DNA of 64,000 nt, taken from assembly GCF_002750855.1 (NCBI RefSeq), contig NZ_NWUC01000002.1, positions 1-64,000 of the forward strand, given 5' to 3'. Position 1 is the first letter of the stretch. Every line of letters begins with the position of its first letter. Below, one piece after another: positions 6,481 to 14,474 of the stretch. Both the position numbers and the translations under genes were made by a program. This DNA is from Neopararhizobium haloflavum. GTDB taxonomy: Bacteria; Pseudomonadota; Alphaproteobacteria; Rhizobiales; Rhizobiaceae. The notes below the pieces were generated by a model. That model worked only from the letters and a program-made list of their open reading frames with translations. It made no database searches and was not told the DNA's origin.

Positions 6481-7383
6481 GTGCGCGTTCCGGCCATTCC
6501 TTTGTTCGCGGAAAAGCGGGCTCATTCCTTCGTCCCGCTCGACCGCAGGACGGCCGGCGCGCGCAGCGAAGGTCAGGGGCGGCCAACGGCCGGCGCTTCG
6601 CGCGCACCCTTGACCGCAGCGAGCACGCTGGCAGGCTGGCGTCGTGGCGGAGACAGGGCAGGATCGCTCTGCGCCGTTTTCCTGCTGGCCGCGCTGCTCG
6701 CGCTTGGCATGGGACCGACCGTTGCGGTCGCACAGACCGCGCCGGTCGCCCGCGTCCTCGCCGCCGATCCCTATGCCGGCTTCATCACCGAAGCCTCGCA
6801 GCGTTTCGGCATTCCCGAGCACTGGATTCGCGCCGTGCTGCGCGCCGAGAGCGCGGGCGACGTGCGCGCGATCTCCTCGACCGGGGCGATGGGATTGATG
6901 CAGGTGATGCCTGACACCTGGGCGGGCCTGCGCGTCCGTCATGGCCTCGGCCGCGATCCCTACGACCCGCGCGACAACATTCTGGCGGGCGCGGCTTATC
7001 TGCGCGAAATGTGGGATCGCTACGGCAATGTCGCGGCGATGCTCGCGGCCTACAATGCCGGTCCCGGCCGCTACGATGACCATCGCGCGACCAGCCGCGC
7101 CTTGCCCGCCGAGACACGCGCCTATGTCGCCGCGCTCGCGCCGGTTCTCGGCGGCGCGGTCGTATCCGAAACGCCCGCGCCAGCACCAGCGCCGCCGCCC
7201 GACTGGCGCGCGGCTCCGCTGTTCGTTGCGCGCTCGGCCGACACGCGGACTGCCGCCGCGCCGTCGTCGGACGTGCAATCCGGCGGCACTCGCGCAACCG
7301 TTCCGGTGCGGGATGCCGCCGACACGGAGCCGCAGGACGGCAGCATTTTCGTGGCTCGCGCCGATGACGGGGGAGCGCCATGA
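6481..7383 (+). CDS. Lytic transglycosylase of the transfer system
   Basis: A 300-aa periplasmic muramidase-like enzyme that opens peptidoglycan for the mating channel (VirB1 role). After a basic N-terminus there is one membrane or signal segment (FLLAALLALGMGPTVAVAQ, about residues 61-79). The catalytic SLT domain follows: the catalytic Glu is in IRAVLRAESAGDVRAISSTG, then AMGLMQVMPDTW and the AAMLAAYNAGPGRY block. The proline-rich C-terminus probably spans the periplasm. It starts with GTG; GGAG lies 8 nt upstream. The long N-terminus before the signal is unusual, and a later start cannot be excluded. Confidence 0.9.
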   Translation: MRVPAIPLFAEKRAHSFVPLDRRTAGARSEGQGRPTAGASRAPLTAASTLAGWRRGGDRAGSLCAVFLLAALLALGMGPTVAVAQTAPVARVLAADPYAGFITEASQRFGIPEHWIRAVLRAESAGDVRAISSTGAMGLMQVMPDTWAGLRVRHGLGRDPYDPRDNILAGAAYLREMWDRYGNVAAMLAAYNAGPGRYDDHRATSRALPAETRAYVAALAPVLGGAVVSETPAPAPAPPPDWRAAPLFVARSADTRTAAAPSSDVQSGGTRATVPVRDAADTEPQDGSIFVARADDGGAP

Positions 7384-7700
7384 GGATGGCGTTCCCGCGC
7401 TTCGTGCGAGCCGTTCCGGTGTCCAGTCATGCGGGGTTTCGCCTGGCTGGATTCCGGGGAGGAAGGGCAGAAAGGGAAGGAAGTGCGGAGGGCAAGATAA
7501 AGGAACATGGCACCACGTCGCCAATGTTCTGGAAATTCTTGTTGTCTGCACACTGGTTAGGGGAACCGCGAGCGGCACCCTGTTTTTGGACGGCGCGTGC
7601 CGTGATCTTGCGCAAAGCCTTGGCTTTGCTGGGTTTCGACCGGCACCATGGCCGCCGATCACCCGATTTTCGTGGATTCAGGCCGGAGGCGCGTCCATGA
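7380..7700 (+). CDS. Possible small coupled gene between transglycosylase and relaxase
   Basis: A 106-aa frame whose ATG overlaps the transglycosylase stop (ATGA 7380-7383) and whose stop overlaps the relaxase start (ATGA 7697-7700). Such double coupling is typical of real operon genes. Against it, base composition is lower in GC and rich in purines, and the peptide has no recognisable domain. One weak hydrophobic stretch (PMFWKFLLSAHWLG) is visible. The same 313-nt interval is the usual place for oriT, directly upstream of the relaxase. A 5-nt inverted repeat TCCAG/CTGGA (near 7420-7452) and a CCGCCGATCAC motif (7652-7662) are present. It may be gene, origin of transfer, or both. Confidence 0.35.
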   Translation: MRMAFPRFVRAVPVSSHAGFRLAGFRGGRAEREGSAEGKIKEHGTTSPMFWKFLLSAHWLGEPRAAPCFWTARAVILRKALALLGFDRHHGRRSPDFRGFRPEARP

Positions 7701-9760
7701 GCGCCGACGACGAGAACCGCTTCCGGGTGAAGCCCGGCCGCATCCGGTCCGACACGCCGAAGGCGGGCAAGGCCAAGAGCTTTCTCACCCAAGCGAAGAA
7801 GCTCGCCCGCCAGCATAGCAACGCCCATCCCAAATATTCGTCGCGTCTCGGATCGCGCTCGGCGGGGAAGTCGCCCGCCGGGGGCGGCAAGGCGCCCCGC
7901 GCGACTGGCGGTCCCGGCGTCCGGCGAGGCCGTGGCGCATCCTTTGTCCGCGCCCGCACCCTGTCAGGCGGCTGGCGTCATAGCGCGCCCGGCATCCGGC
8001 GCGTCGTCGTCAAAACCCGCTACGTCCAACAGGCCGGCAAGAACGGCAAGGCCGCCGCCCATCTGCGCTACATCCAGCGTGACGGCACCTCGCGCGACGG
8101 CGAGCGCGGTCAGCTCTATTCGGCCAACGAGGACCGGGCCGATGGCGACGCCTTCCTCGATCGCGGCAAGGAGGATCGGCATCAGTTTCGGTTCATTGTC
8201 TCGCCGGAGGACGGCGCGGACCTGACCGATCTGACCGCCCACACCCGCGACCTCATGAAACAAGTCGAGGCCGACCTTGGCACCAAGCTCGATTGGGTCG
8301 CTGTCAACCACTACAACACCGGCCATCCCCATGTGCATGTCATCGTCCGGGGCAAGGACGATCTGGGCGAGAACCTTGTCATCAATGGCGACTATCTCGC
8401 CAACGGCATTCGAGAGCGTGCAAGCGAGCTGACCACGCTGGAGCTTGGCCCCGTGACCGAGATCGAGCAGAGCCGCAAGCTCTCGGCCGAAGTCGATCAG
8501 GACCGCTTCACCCGCATCGACCGGGCGATGACCGAAGAAGCGGACGAACGGTTCCTCGACCTGCGCCACGAACCCGACGATCCGCGCCGCCAGTTCAACC
8601 GGACCCTGCGCCTGCGTCGTCTCGCCAAGCTGGAGAAGATGGGGCTGGCCACCGAGCACGCGCCCGGCGTCTGGGAAATGAGCGAACGCATGGAGCCGAC
8701 CCTGCGCGAGTTGGGCGAGCGCGGCGACATCATCCGCAACATGCACAAGGCGCTGAAGGCCGATGGCCTGGAGCGCGATCCCATGACCTTCCATATCCAT
8801 GACGGGCCGCCCGAGACTCCGATCGTTGGCCGCGTCGTTGACAAATATCTGACCGACGAGATGGGCGAGAACCTGACTATCGTGGTGGACGGCATCGACG
8901 GCCGCACGCACCATGTCCCCGGCATTGACCCGGCTCGCGTCGAGGATGCGCGGATAGGCAGCGTGATCGAGATCGGCCCGGCCGAAACGATGGCCCGACC
9001 GTCCGACCGCACCATCACGGCCATCGCCGAGGATGGCGTCTATCGGCCGAGCCGCCATCTGGAGCAGGCGAAGTTTGAGGGCCGCGTTCCCGGCGGCGAC
9101 TATGAAGCCTATGTCGATGCCCATGTGCGCCGGCTGGAGGCGCTACGCCGGGCCGGGATCGTCGAGCGGATCGACGCCGACCAATGGCGTATCCCTGAAG
9201 ACTTCGAGAACCGTGCGTCCGCCTATGATGCCGGCCGCAATCGGCAGGCCAGCGTGCGCGTCCTCTCCGCCTTCGATCTGGAAAAACAGATCGGCGCTGA
9301 CGGCGCCACCTGGCTCGACCGGCGCATGCTGGCGAACGACGCATCGGATCTCGCTTCGACCGGATTCGGCCAGCAGGTGCGCGAGGCCATGGACCAGCGG
9401 CGCGACCATCATATCGAACATGGCGACGCCACCCGCCAGCAGAATGGCCGCGTCTTCTACCGACGCAACCTTCTCGCCAACCTGCGCGAGCGGGAGGTGG
9501 CCCGCGTCGGTGCAGAGATGGCCGAAAGCAAGGCGCTGCCGTTCCGCGCTGCCACAGGCGGCGAAACCGTCAGCGGCAAGTTCACTAGCACCGTGCAGCT
9601 AACCAGCGGCAAGTTCGCGCTCATCGAGAAGAGCCATGAGTTCACGCTTGTCCCGTGGCGGCCGGTCATCGACCGTCAGCTCGGCCGCGAAGTCATGGCC
9701 ATCGTGCAGGGCGGATCGGTCTCATGGCAGCTTGGACGGCAACGTGGGCTTGGATTGTAG
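7697..9760 (+). CDS. Relaxase/mobilisation nuclease with DUF3363
   Basis: A 687-aa VirD2-like (MOBP) relaxase that nicks oriT and pilots the strand into the recipient. The N-terminus is basic and disordered (residues 1-100). The metal-binding motif is in HYNTGHPHVHVIVRGKDD (about residues 204-221), preceded by the FRFIVSPEDG block and conserved histidine of motif III. The DUF3363 domain fills the C-terminal two thirds. The start at 7697 is chosen because the frame upstream lies in other coding sequence and ATGA overlaps the small preceding frame. It is the last gene of the transfer block; the cargo begins 6 nt after its stop on the other strand. Confidence 0.9.
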   Translation: MSADDENRFRVKPGRIRSDTPKAGKAKSFLTQAKKLARQHSNAHPKYSSRLGSRSAGKSPAGGGKAPRATGGPGVRRGRGASFVRARTLSGGWRHSAPGIRRVVVKTRYVQQAGKNGKAAAHLRYIQRDGTSRDGERGQLYSANEDRADGDAFLDRGKEDRHQFRFIVSPEDGADLTDLTAHTRDLMKQVEADLGTKLDWVAVNHYNTGHPHVHVIVRGKDDLGENLVINGDYLANGIRERASELTTLELGPVTEIEQSRKLSAEVDQDRFTRIDRAMTEEADERFLDLRHEPDDPRRQFNRTLRLRRLAKLEKMGLATEHAPGVWEMSERMEPTLRELGERGDIIRNMHKALKADGLERDPMTFHIHDGPPETPIVGRVVDKYLTDEMGENLTIVVDGIDGRTHHVPGIDPARVEDARIGSVIEIGPAETMARPSDRTITAIAEDGVYRPSRHLEQAKFEGRVPGGDYEAYVDAHVRRLEALRRAGIVERIDADQWRIPEDFENRASAYDAGRNRQASVRVLSAFDLEKQIGADGATWLDRRMLANDASDLASTGFGQQVREAMDQRRDHHIEHGDATRQQNGRVFYRRNLLANLREREVARVGAEMAESKALPFRAATGGETVSGKFTSTVQLTSGKFALIEKSHEFTLVPWRPVIDRQLGREVMAIVQGGSVSWQLGRQRGLGL

Positions 9761-9766
9761 TGCCTT

Positions 9767-10696
9767 CTATTCGGCTGCTTGGCCAAATTCCGCAGCACCC
9801 TTTTTCATGCCACGCGCTTCGTGGATCAGCCAGTCAACGAAACCTCGAACCAAGTCTCCAGGATCGGCTTGACGGGGGATAACCGCGACATAGCCCGTTC
9901 TCGGCACCCGAATGTCTGGCAGAGGCGTCATCAGCCTTCCGCTGGCAATGTCGATATCAAGCATGGGAAGCGGGCCGATCCCGATGCCAAGCCCATCTTC
10001 CACCGCCTGGCGGGCAACGAAGAAGTGGTCAAATGTCTGACGCGACAGTCCGGCGAGATGCTGGAGTTCTGCCGCTTCAAGCCAGTTCACCCAATCGCCG
10101 GGACGCGTTTCACTAGCAAGCAGCGTATGTCCCTCAATTTCCGCAGGCTTGAGGATTGGGCGCTCGGCGAATAACGCGGGGCTCATGATCAACGTATCCA
10201 CGTCGTCCAGCACCGGAACGACATGGTGTTGGGGCCAGATATCATCCCGCGCAACGCCACGCCGGATCGAGAGATCCACGCCGCCGCGCAACTCTTCCTG
10301 CACGCAGGACACGGTCGTGACGACGACTCCGACATGCGGGTGATCGGCATGATAGCGACCGAGCCGGGGAATGAGCCAGCGCATCGCGAGGCTGGTCGGG
10401 GCGCTCACGCGCAGGATGCGGCGCGCGTTCGGGCGGCCGCAGGCTTCTGCTGCGACAGACAGACGGTCGAATGAAAGCCCGACCTCTGCGGCGAAGATTT
10501 TCGCTGTTGGCGTAGCGACCATGCGGCGACCATCCCGCACGAACAGCTTCTGCCCCAACCAGCCTTCCAATACGGCGATCTGACGGCTCACCGCGCCATG
10601 GGTGAGGCCGAGTTCAGCTCCCGCCTCTGCATAGCTGCCTGTCCGGGCAGCGACTTCGAATATGCGCAGGGCATTTAAGGGAGGAAGATGGCGCAT
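9767..10696 (-). CDS. LysR-type regulator (GcvA-like)
   Basis: A 309-aa LysR-type regulator. The N-terminal helix-turn-helix is typical of the GcvA/AmpR subgroup: MRHLPPLNALRIFEVAARTG, then SYAEAGAELGLTHGAVSRQI. The substrate-binding domain follows from about residue 90. The start at 10696 fits the family N-terminus exactly; upstream in-frame starts would add an unrelated 50-residue extension. It is divergent from the MFS gene, with 136 nt between them, and is expected to control the MFS-SDR pair in response to the exported compound. This is the first cargo gene after the relaxase. Confidence 0.9.
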   Translation of the reverse strand: MRHLPPLNALRIFEVAARTGSYAEAGAELGLTHGAVSRQIAVLEGWLGQKLFVRDGRRMVATPTAKIFAAEVGLSFDRLSVAAEACGRPNARRILRVSAPTSLAMRWLIPRLGRYHADHPHVGVVVTTVSCVQEELRGGVDLSIRRGVARDDIWPQHHVVPVLDDVDTLIMSPALFAERPILKPAEIEGHTLLASETRPGDWVNWLEAAELQHLAGLSRQTFDHFFVARQAVEDGLGIGIGPLPMLDIDIASGRLMTPLPDIRVPRTGYVAVIPRQADPGDLVRGFVDWLIHEARGMKKGAAEFGQAAE

Positions 10697-10832
10697 GTTG
10701 AAACCGTGAGAAAAGCGAACGATATGCGTGAGCAAAACCATACTAGTCGATGAAATCTCACACGTATACCGTCGAATGACAAGTTGGCCAGACATGGCAA
10801 GGTAAACAGCATTCCGGGCAGAACAGTGAGAG
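10697..10832. promoter_or_regulatory. Divergent LysR/MFS promoter region
   Basis: A 136-nt region, AT-richer than its flanks. GTGAG occurs twice on the plus strand (around 10707 and 10730) and its inverse CTCAC near 10758. A GTGAG...CTCAC arrangement with about 23 nt between arms is a plausible LysR-type operator. The exact recognition site cannot be fixed by eye. Confidence 0.4.
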
Positions 10833-12014
10833 ATGAACCGCAGCAATCGATGGAATAATCAAAAACGTAGCCTTGTCGGAGCGAGCCTCACACATGCCTT
10901 GCATGATGGTTACACAGACTCCCTCTATGCCTTCATGCCGGTATGGCAGGCGCAGTTCGGGCTGTCCTATGCGGCTCTTGCCGTTATCCGTGCCCTCTAT
11001 TACGCGACCATGGGCGGGCTTCAGCTACCTGCCAATCGGCTCCTTAGCGGTTGGTCGCCACGCGCAGCGCTGATCCTCTCCACAGCTATCGCGGTAGCCG
11101 GCCTTGTGATCATGGCTCTGCCACTGGGGCTGGCGGGGCTCTGCGTCGGCCTCGTTGTGGCCGGCATTGGGTCGAGCATTCAGCACCCGCGTGCGTCTCT
11201 GCTTGTGACCGAAAGTTATGGGGATGCCGCGCGACGCCCTCTCGGTATCTATAATTTCGCGGGCGATCTCGGAAAGGCCATCTTGCCGGCGCTTGTCGCA
11301 TTGCTGCTGACGGTTCTTACCTGGCGACCAGTGCTGGGACTGATGGCGACGCTCGGGGCCGCTTTGATGTTCACCCTGGTTCGGCTGGTGCCGCCCGTTT
11401 CTGCTGCCACCGAAAGCAAGAGACAGCGGACCATCAGCCGCCGACGCAGCGGTTTTCGTATTCTCACAGTGATCGGCGGCTTCGATACCGCCACCCGCAT
11501 GGGGTATCTGCTGTTTCTTCCCTTTCTTGTTCAGGGACGCGGTGGTGGCCTACCGACGGTTGGTGTCGCACTTGCGCTACTGTTTATCGGTGGCGCGTTC
11601 GGGAAAGCAGTTTTCGGCGGCCTTGGAGTAAGGCTGGGCGTCGTCAGGACCGTGATGGTGGCCGAGGCCATGACCGCCTCGCTGATCGTCGCGACGCTGT
11701 TCACGCCGCTGCCCTTGACGCTCATCCTGTTGCCGCTGCTCGGCGTTGTTCTCAACGGCACATCGTCGGTGCTCTACGGCACTGTGCCTGAACTGTCGGA
11801 CGGCGATACAGGTCGAGCTTTCGCAATCTTCTATACGAGCGTTATCGGCTCCGGGGGTCTCGCCCCGATCCTTTATGGGGCAATCGCGGATCACAGCAGC
11901 CGAACGGTCGGGGTTCTTGCGGCGGCCGCCACCGCGGTTTCGATCATTCCGCTTGTCCTGGCGCTAGGCTCCCATCTGCGAAGCCCGGCAGCCGACGCCA
12001 CAACTGTCGCATAA
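10833..12014 (+). CDS. MFS exporter, FSR-like
   Basis: A 393-aa major facilitator with 12 predicted membrane segments. The N-terminal THALHDGYTDSLYAFMPVWQ, directly before the first transmembrane pair, resembles the fosmidomycin-resistance (FSR) subgroup of MFS drug exporters. IGSSIQHPRASLLVTE in helix 4/5 is another subgroup mark. It is likely a proton-driven efflux pump in the inner membrane. It is divergent from the LysR regulator and followed by the SDR gene 68 nt later, so both may form one transcript. The substrate is unknown; no good ribosome-binding site is seen before the ATG. Confidence 0.85.
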   Translation: MNRSNRWNNQKRSLVGASLTHALHDGYTDSLYAFMPVWQAQFGLSYAALAVIRALYYATMGGLQLPANRLLSGWSPRAALILSTAIAVAGLVIMALPLGLAGLCVGLVVAGIGSSIQHPRASLLVTESYGDAARRPLGIYNFAGDLGKAILPALVALLLTVLTWRPVLGLMATLGAALMFTLVRLVPPVSAATESKRQRTISRRRSGFRILTVIGGFDTATRMGYLLFLPFLVQGRGGGLPTVGVALALLFIGGAFGKAVFGGLGVRLGVVRTVMVAEAMTASLIVATLFTPLPLTLILLPLLGVVLNGTSSVLYGTVPELSDGDTGRAFAIFYTSVIGSGGLAPILYGAIADHSSRTVGVLAAAATAVSIIPLVLALGSHLRSPAADATTVA

Positions 12015-12082
12015 TTGACTGACCCCAAATAACCGACCGGCTCCTGACCGGCCTCATTCAACGCCCTGAGAAAGGCCAGAAA

Positions 12083-12844
12083 ATGAATACCGTTTTGCAG
12101 GCACCCCTGATGTTGATAACCGGAGGAAGCCGTGGCGTGGGTGCTGCGACTGCGCGGCTGGCCGCGGCCAAAGGCTATAATGTCGTCATCACTTTTGTTT
12201 CCAATGAGGCTGCGGCTCATGCGGTCACAGCCGATGTGGAAGCCGCCGGGCGCAGGGCTTTGGCCGTGCGGGCAGACAGTGCCGACCCCGAGCAAATCAC
12301 CCAGCTTTTCTCCACGATCGACCGGGAGTTTGGCCGGATCGATGTGCTGGTGAACAACGCCGGGATCATTGCACAGCAATCCCGGCTGGAAAATCTCGGC
12401 TTCGAGCGTATGCAGCGGATATTCGCGGTCAACGCGATCGGTCCGATGCTCTGCGCCCAGCAGGCGGTCAGACGGATGTCCACCCGCCACAGCGGGCGGG
12501 GTGGTGTCGTGATCAACATTTCGTCGGCATCGGCCCGGCTCGGTAGCCCGAACGAATATGTCGACTACGCCGCCTCGAAGGGTGCTCTCGAGACATTCAC
12601 AACCGGCTTCTCCAAGGAAGTTGCGCGGGAGGGAATACGCGTCTGCTGCATTCGCCCCGGCCACATCTATACCGAGATGCACGCCAGCGGCGGAGAACCC
12701 GGACGGGTGGATCGGGTCAGGGACACGATTCCCATGGGAAGGGGTGGTCAGCCCGAAGAAGTCGCCCGCGCGATTGTGTGGCTGGCGAGTGACGAAGCGT
12801 CTTTCATCACCGGTACATTCCTGGACGTCACCGGCGGCAAGTGA
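12083..12844 (+). CDS. SDR family oxidoreductase (3-oxoacyl-ACP-reductase-like)
   Basis: A 253-aa classical short-chain dehydrogenase. The cofactor motif TGGSRGVG is at residues 13-20, NNAG near 91, the catalytic Ser in NISSASARLG, and the YxxxK pair in YVDYAASKGALE. It ends in the usual FLDVTGGK. It is probably NADP(H)-dependent, judging by the Ser/Arg in the glycine loop. AGAAAGG lies 8 nt before the ATG. With the neighbouring exporter and regulator it may act on a small carbonyl compound that the element protects against; the substrate is not predictable. Confidence 0.9.
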   Translation: MNTVLQAPLMLITGGSRGVGAATARLAAAKGYNVVITFVSNEAAAHAVTADVEAAGRRALAVRADSADPEQITQLFSTIDREFGRIDVLVNNAGIIAQQSRLENLGFERMQRIFAVNAIGPMLCAQQAVRRMSTRHSGRGGVVINISSASARLGSPNEYVDYAASKGALETFTTGFSKEVAREGIRVCCIRPGHIYTEMHASGGEPGRVDRVRDTIPMGRGGQPEEVARAIVWLASDEASFITGTFLDVTGGK

Positions 12845-13023
12845 ACGACGAAGCTGTGCGCAAGCTGCTGGCGCGCCCTGTCGCGTGCGCCGCAGGCGAC
12901 GTGAACGAGTTCGCGGCGACAGTGCTCCCATAGGCGGCGTAGCGTGGAAGTGGCTCCGCACGTCGTAGTCAGGATGTCCGCGTGCAGGGATTAGTCGGCA
13001 GGTGACGCTCGGATAAAGAAAAC

Positions 13024-13058
13024 TTGATAAACCTAACAAACCGGTTTATACGGTTTGT
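13024..13058 (+). promoter_or_regulatory. Promoter and overlapping operator of the CGNR regulator
   Basis: TTGATA (13024-13029), a 17-nt spacer and TATACG (13047-13052) form a good sigma70-type promoter. The inverted repeat ACAAACCG (13036-13043) and CGGTTTGT (13051-13058) overlaps the -10 box. The predicted transcription start falls on or next to the A of the ATG at 13059, so the transcript would be leaderless. The operator position suggests autorepression by the CGNR protein. Confidence 0.65.
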
Positions 13059-13643
13059 ATGATCAACGTAGATGAATTCCGATTCAATTCCGGCCGTCTT
13101 GCTCTGGATCTTCCGGCAACCGTCCGTCGTAGGGCTTCCGAGCCGCAAGACGTGCTGGCGCCATCAGGCGCACCGGCTCGCTGGCTGCGCGACGCTGGTC
13201 TGAGCCAAGAGTTGCTGGCGCTTTCCCCTGAGCAGACATCTGACCTTGAGACGCTCCGGGAAGCGATATGGGCGGTTGCCGATGCGGCTGCCGCCGAGCG
13301 CGATTTGCCCGCAGAGGCGGTCGCAACATTGAATGAAATGGCGGCACTGCCATTGGCGGTGCCGAAGCTCGATGCGAGGTCGGCAACCGTGAAGCTGTTT
13401 GCCGACGATCCATTTCAGACAGCGCTCGCAACAATTGCGAGGGATGCAATCGATCTTCTCGGCAGCCCGCTACGAACACGCATCAAGGCGTGTGAGCAGC
13501 CTGACTGCCGAATGCTCTTCCTCGACTCATCCCGCAGTTCCCGGCGGCGCTGGTGCTCGATGGATCGGTGCGGCAGTCGCGCTAAAGGCGAAACGTTTCG
13601 GCAGAGGCGAAGAAAGGACGGCCATGAACATCCCGCCACTTAA
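13059..13643 (+). CDS. CGNR zinc-finger transcriptional regulator
   Basis: A 194-aa protein with the N-terminal ABATE-type stress-sensing domain (FRFNSGRLALDLPATVRRR and onward) and a C-terminal CGNR zinc finger. In the finger, C-x4-C is in ACEQPDCRMLFLDSSR and the second pair in WCSMDRCGSR. The second pair usually reads CGNR; here it is CGSR. Such proteins regulate neighbouring efflux or degradation genes. No ribosome-binding site precedes the ATG, which lies directly after a promoter/operator. The C-terminal end overlaps the hydrolase gene by 20 nt, so the two are co-transcribed. Confidence 0.85.
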   Translation: MINVDEFRFNSGRLALDLPATVRRRASEPQDVLAPSGAPARWLRDAGLSQELLALSPEQTSDLETLREAIWAVADAAAAERDLPAEAVATLNEMAALPLAVPKLDARSATVKLFADDPFQTALATIARDAIDLLGSPLRTRIKACEQPDCRMLFLDSSRSSRRRWCSMDRCGSRAKGETFRQRRRKDGHEHPAT

Positions 13644-14472
13644 GAGCAATTTTGTAGCCGTCGGTCCCTATCGACTGTCGATGGCTCGGGCAGGTCAGGG
13701 ACCATCGATAGTACTTCTGCATGGAATACCTACACATGGTTTTCTCTGGCGCGAGGTTGCGCCTCGTCTCGTGGAAGCCGGCTTCGAGGTTACTGTCTTT
13801 GACCTTCTCGGCTACGGCGACTCCGATAAGCCGGTTGACGCCGATCTCGGCATTGCCGCCCAAGCGCGCTACATCGTTGATGCCCTTGAAGAGGTCGGTT
13901 GGCGAGGCGGATACATCGTCGGCCATGACATCGGCGGCGGGGTCGCCCAGCTGATAGCCCTTGCAAATCCGAACGTCATCGCTGGTCTCGTTCTTATTGA
14001 CACAATCGCCTACGATTCCTTCCCGGAACCCGGCATTGCGCGTCTCAAAGAGCCGGCCTGGGATGATATCCTCACTGCGCCAGACTTCGACCTGAAGAAA
14101 GGGTTCGCGAAAGGACTGACGCGCGGGATGGTTCGTGCCGACCGAGTGACGACAGCGCTGATTGATGCCTATGAGCGTCCTTTTAGAGGGGTTGAAGGAC
14201 GCGGGGCCTATCTCCGCGCAGCGCGAGCGCTCCGTACAGAAGACCTTACATCCCGGATGGGTGCGATCGAGACTCTGCCAGTTCCCACCATGGTTATATG
14301 GGGCGAGCGCGATGTTTTTCAGTCCGTTACCTATGGTCAGCGACTTGTGGAAGCTATGCCCAACGCTCGCCTTGAGATCGTCGCCGACGCTGGACACTTC
14401 CTACCGGAAGACGCGCCCGAATTCCTTGCAGAACTCATCACGAAATTTACCACGTCCAGCCAGGGAGCGTAA
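13624..14472 (+). CDS. Alpha/beta hydrolase, epoxide hydrolase/dehalogenase type
   Basis: A 282-aa alpha/beta-fold hydrolase. The oxyanion HGIPTHGFLWR loop is near residue 36. The nucleophile elbow reads GHDIGGG (about 102-108), so Asp rather than Ser is the likely nucleophile, as in epoxide hydrolases and haloalkane dehalogenases. The catalytic His is in ADAGHFLPEDAP near the C-terminus. A cap domain lies at about 130-215. AAAGGA is 8 nt before the ATG. It overlaps the CGNR regulator and is 2 nt from the EamA exporter, which suggests one detoxification or degradation operon. The substrate is unknown. Confidence 0.85.
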   Translation: MNIPPLKSNFVAVGPYRLSMARAGQGPSIVLLHGIPTHGFLWREVAPRLVEAGFEVTVFDLLGYGDSDKPVDADLGIAAQARYIVDALEEVGWRGGYIVGHDIGGGVAQLIALANPNVIAGLVLIDTIAYDSFPEPGIARLKEPAWDDILTAPDFDLKKGFAKGLTRGMVRADRVTTALIDAYERPFRGVEGRGAYLRAARALRTEDLTSRMGAIETLPVPTMVIWGERDVFQSVTYGQRLVEAMPNARLEIVADAGHFLPEDAPEFLAELITKFTTSSQGA

Positions 14473-14474
14473 TC

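Noticed and set aside
7964-9124. Minus-strand frame opposite the relaxase
   Set aside because: Shadow of the relaxase coding sequence; no ribosome site or family pattern.
11891-13039. Minus-strand frame of about 380 codons opposite the SDR gene
   Set aside because: The SDR gene on the plus strand has all catalytic motifs; the antisense product shows none.
13582-14397. Minus-strand frame opposite the alpha/beta hydrolase
   Set aside because: The plus-strand hydrolase has catalytic motifs and fits the operon; the antisense frame does not.
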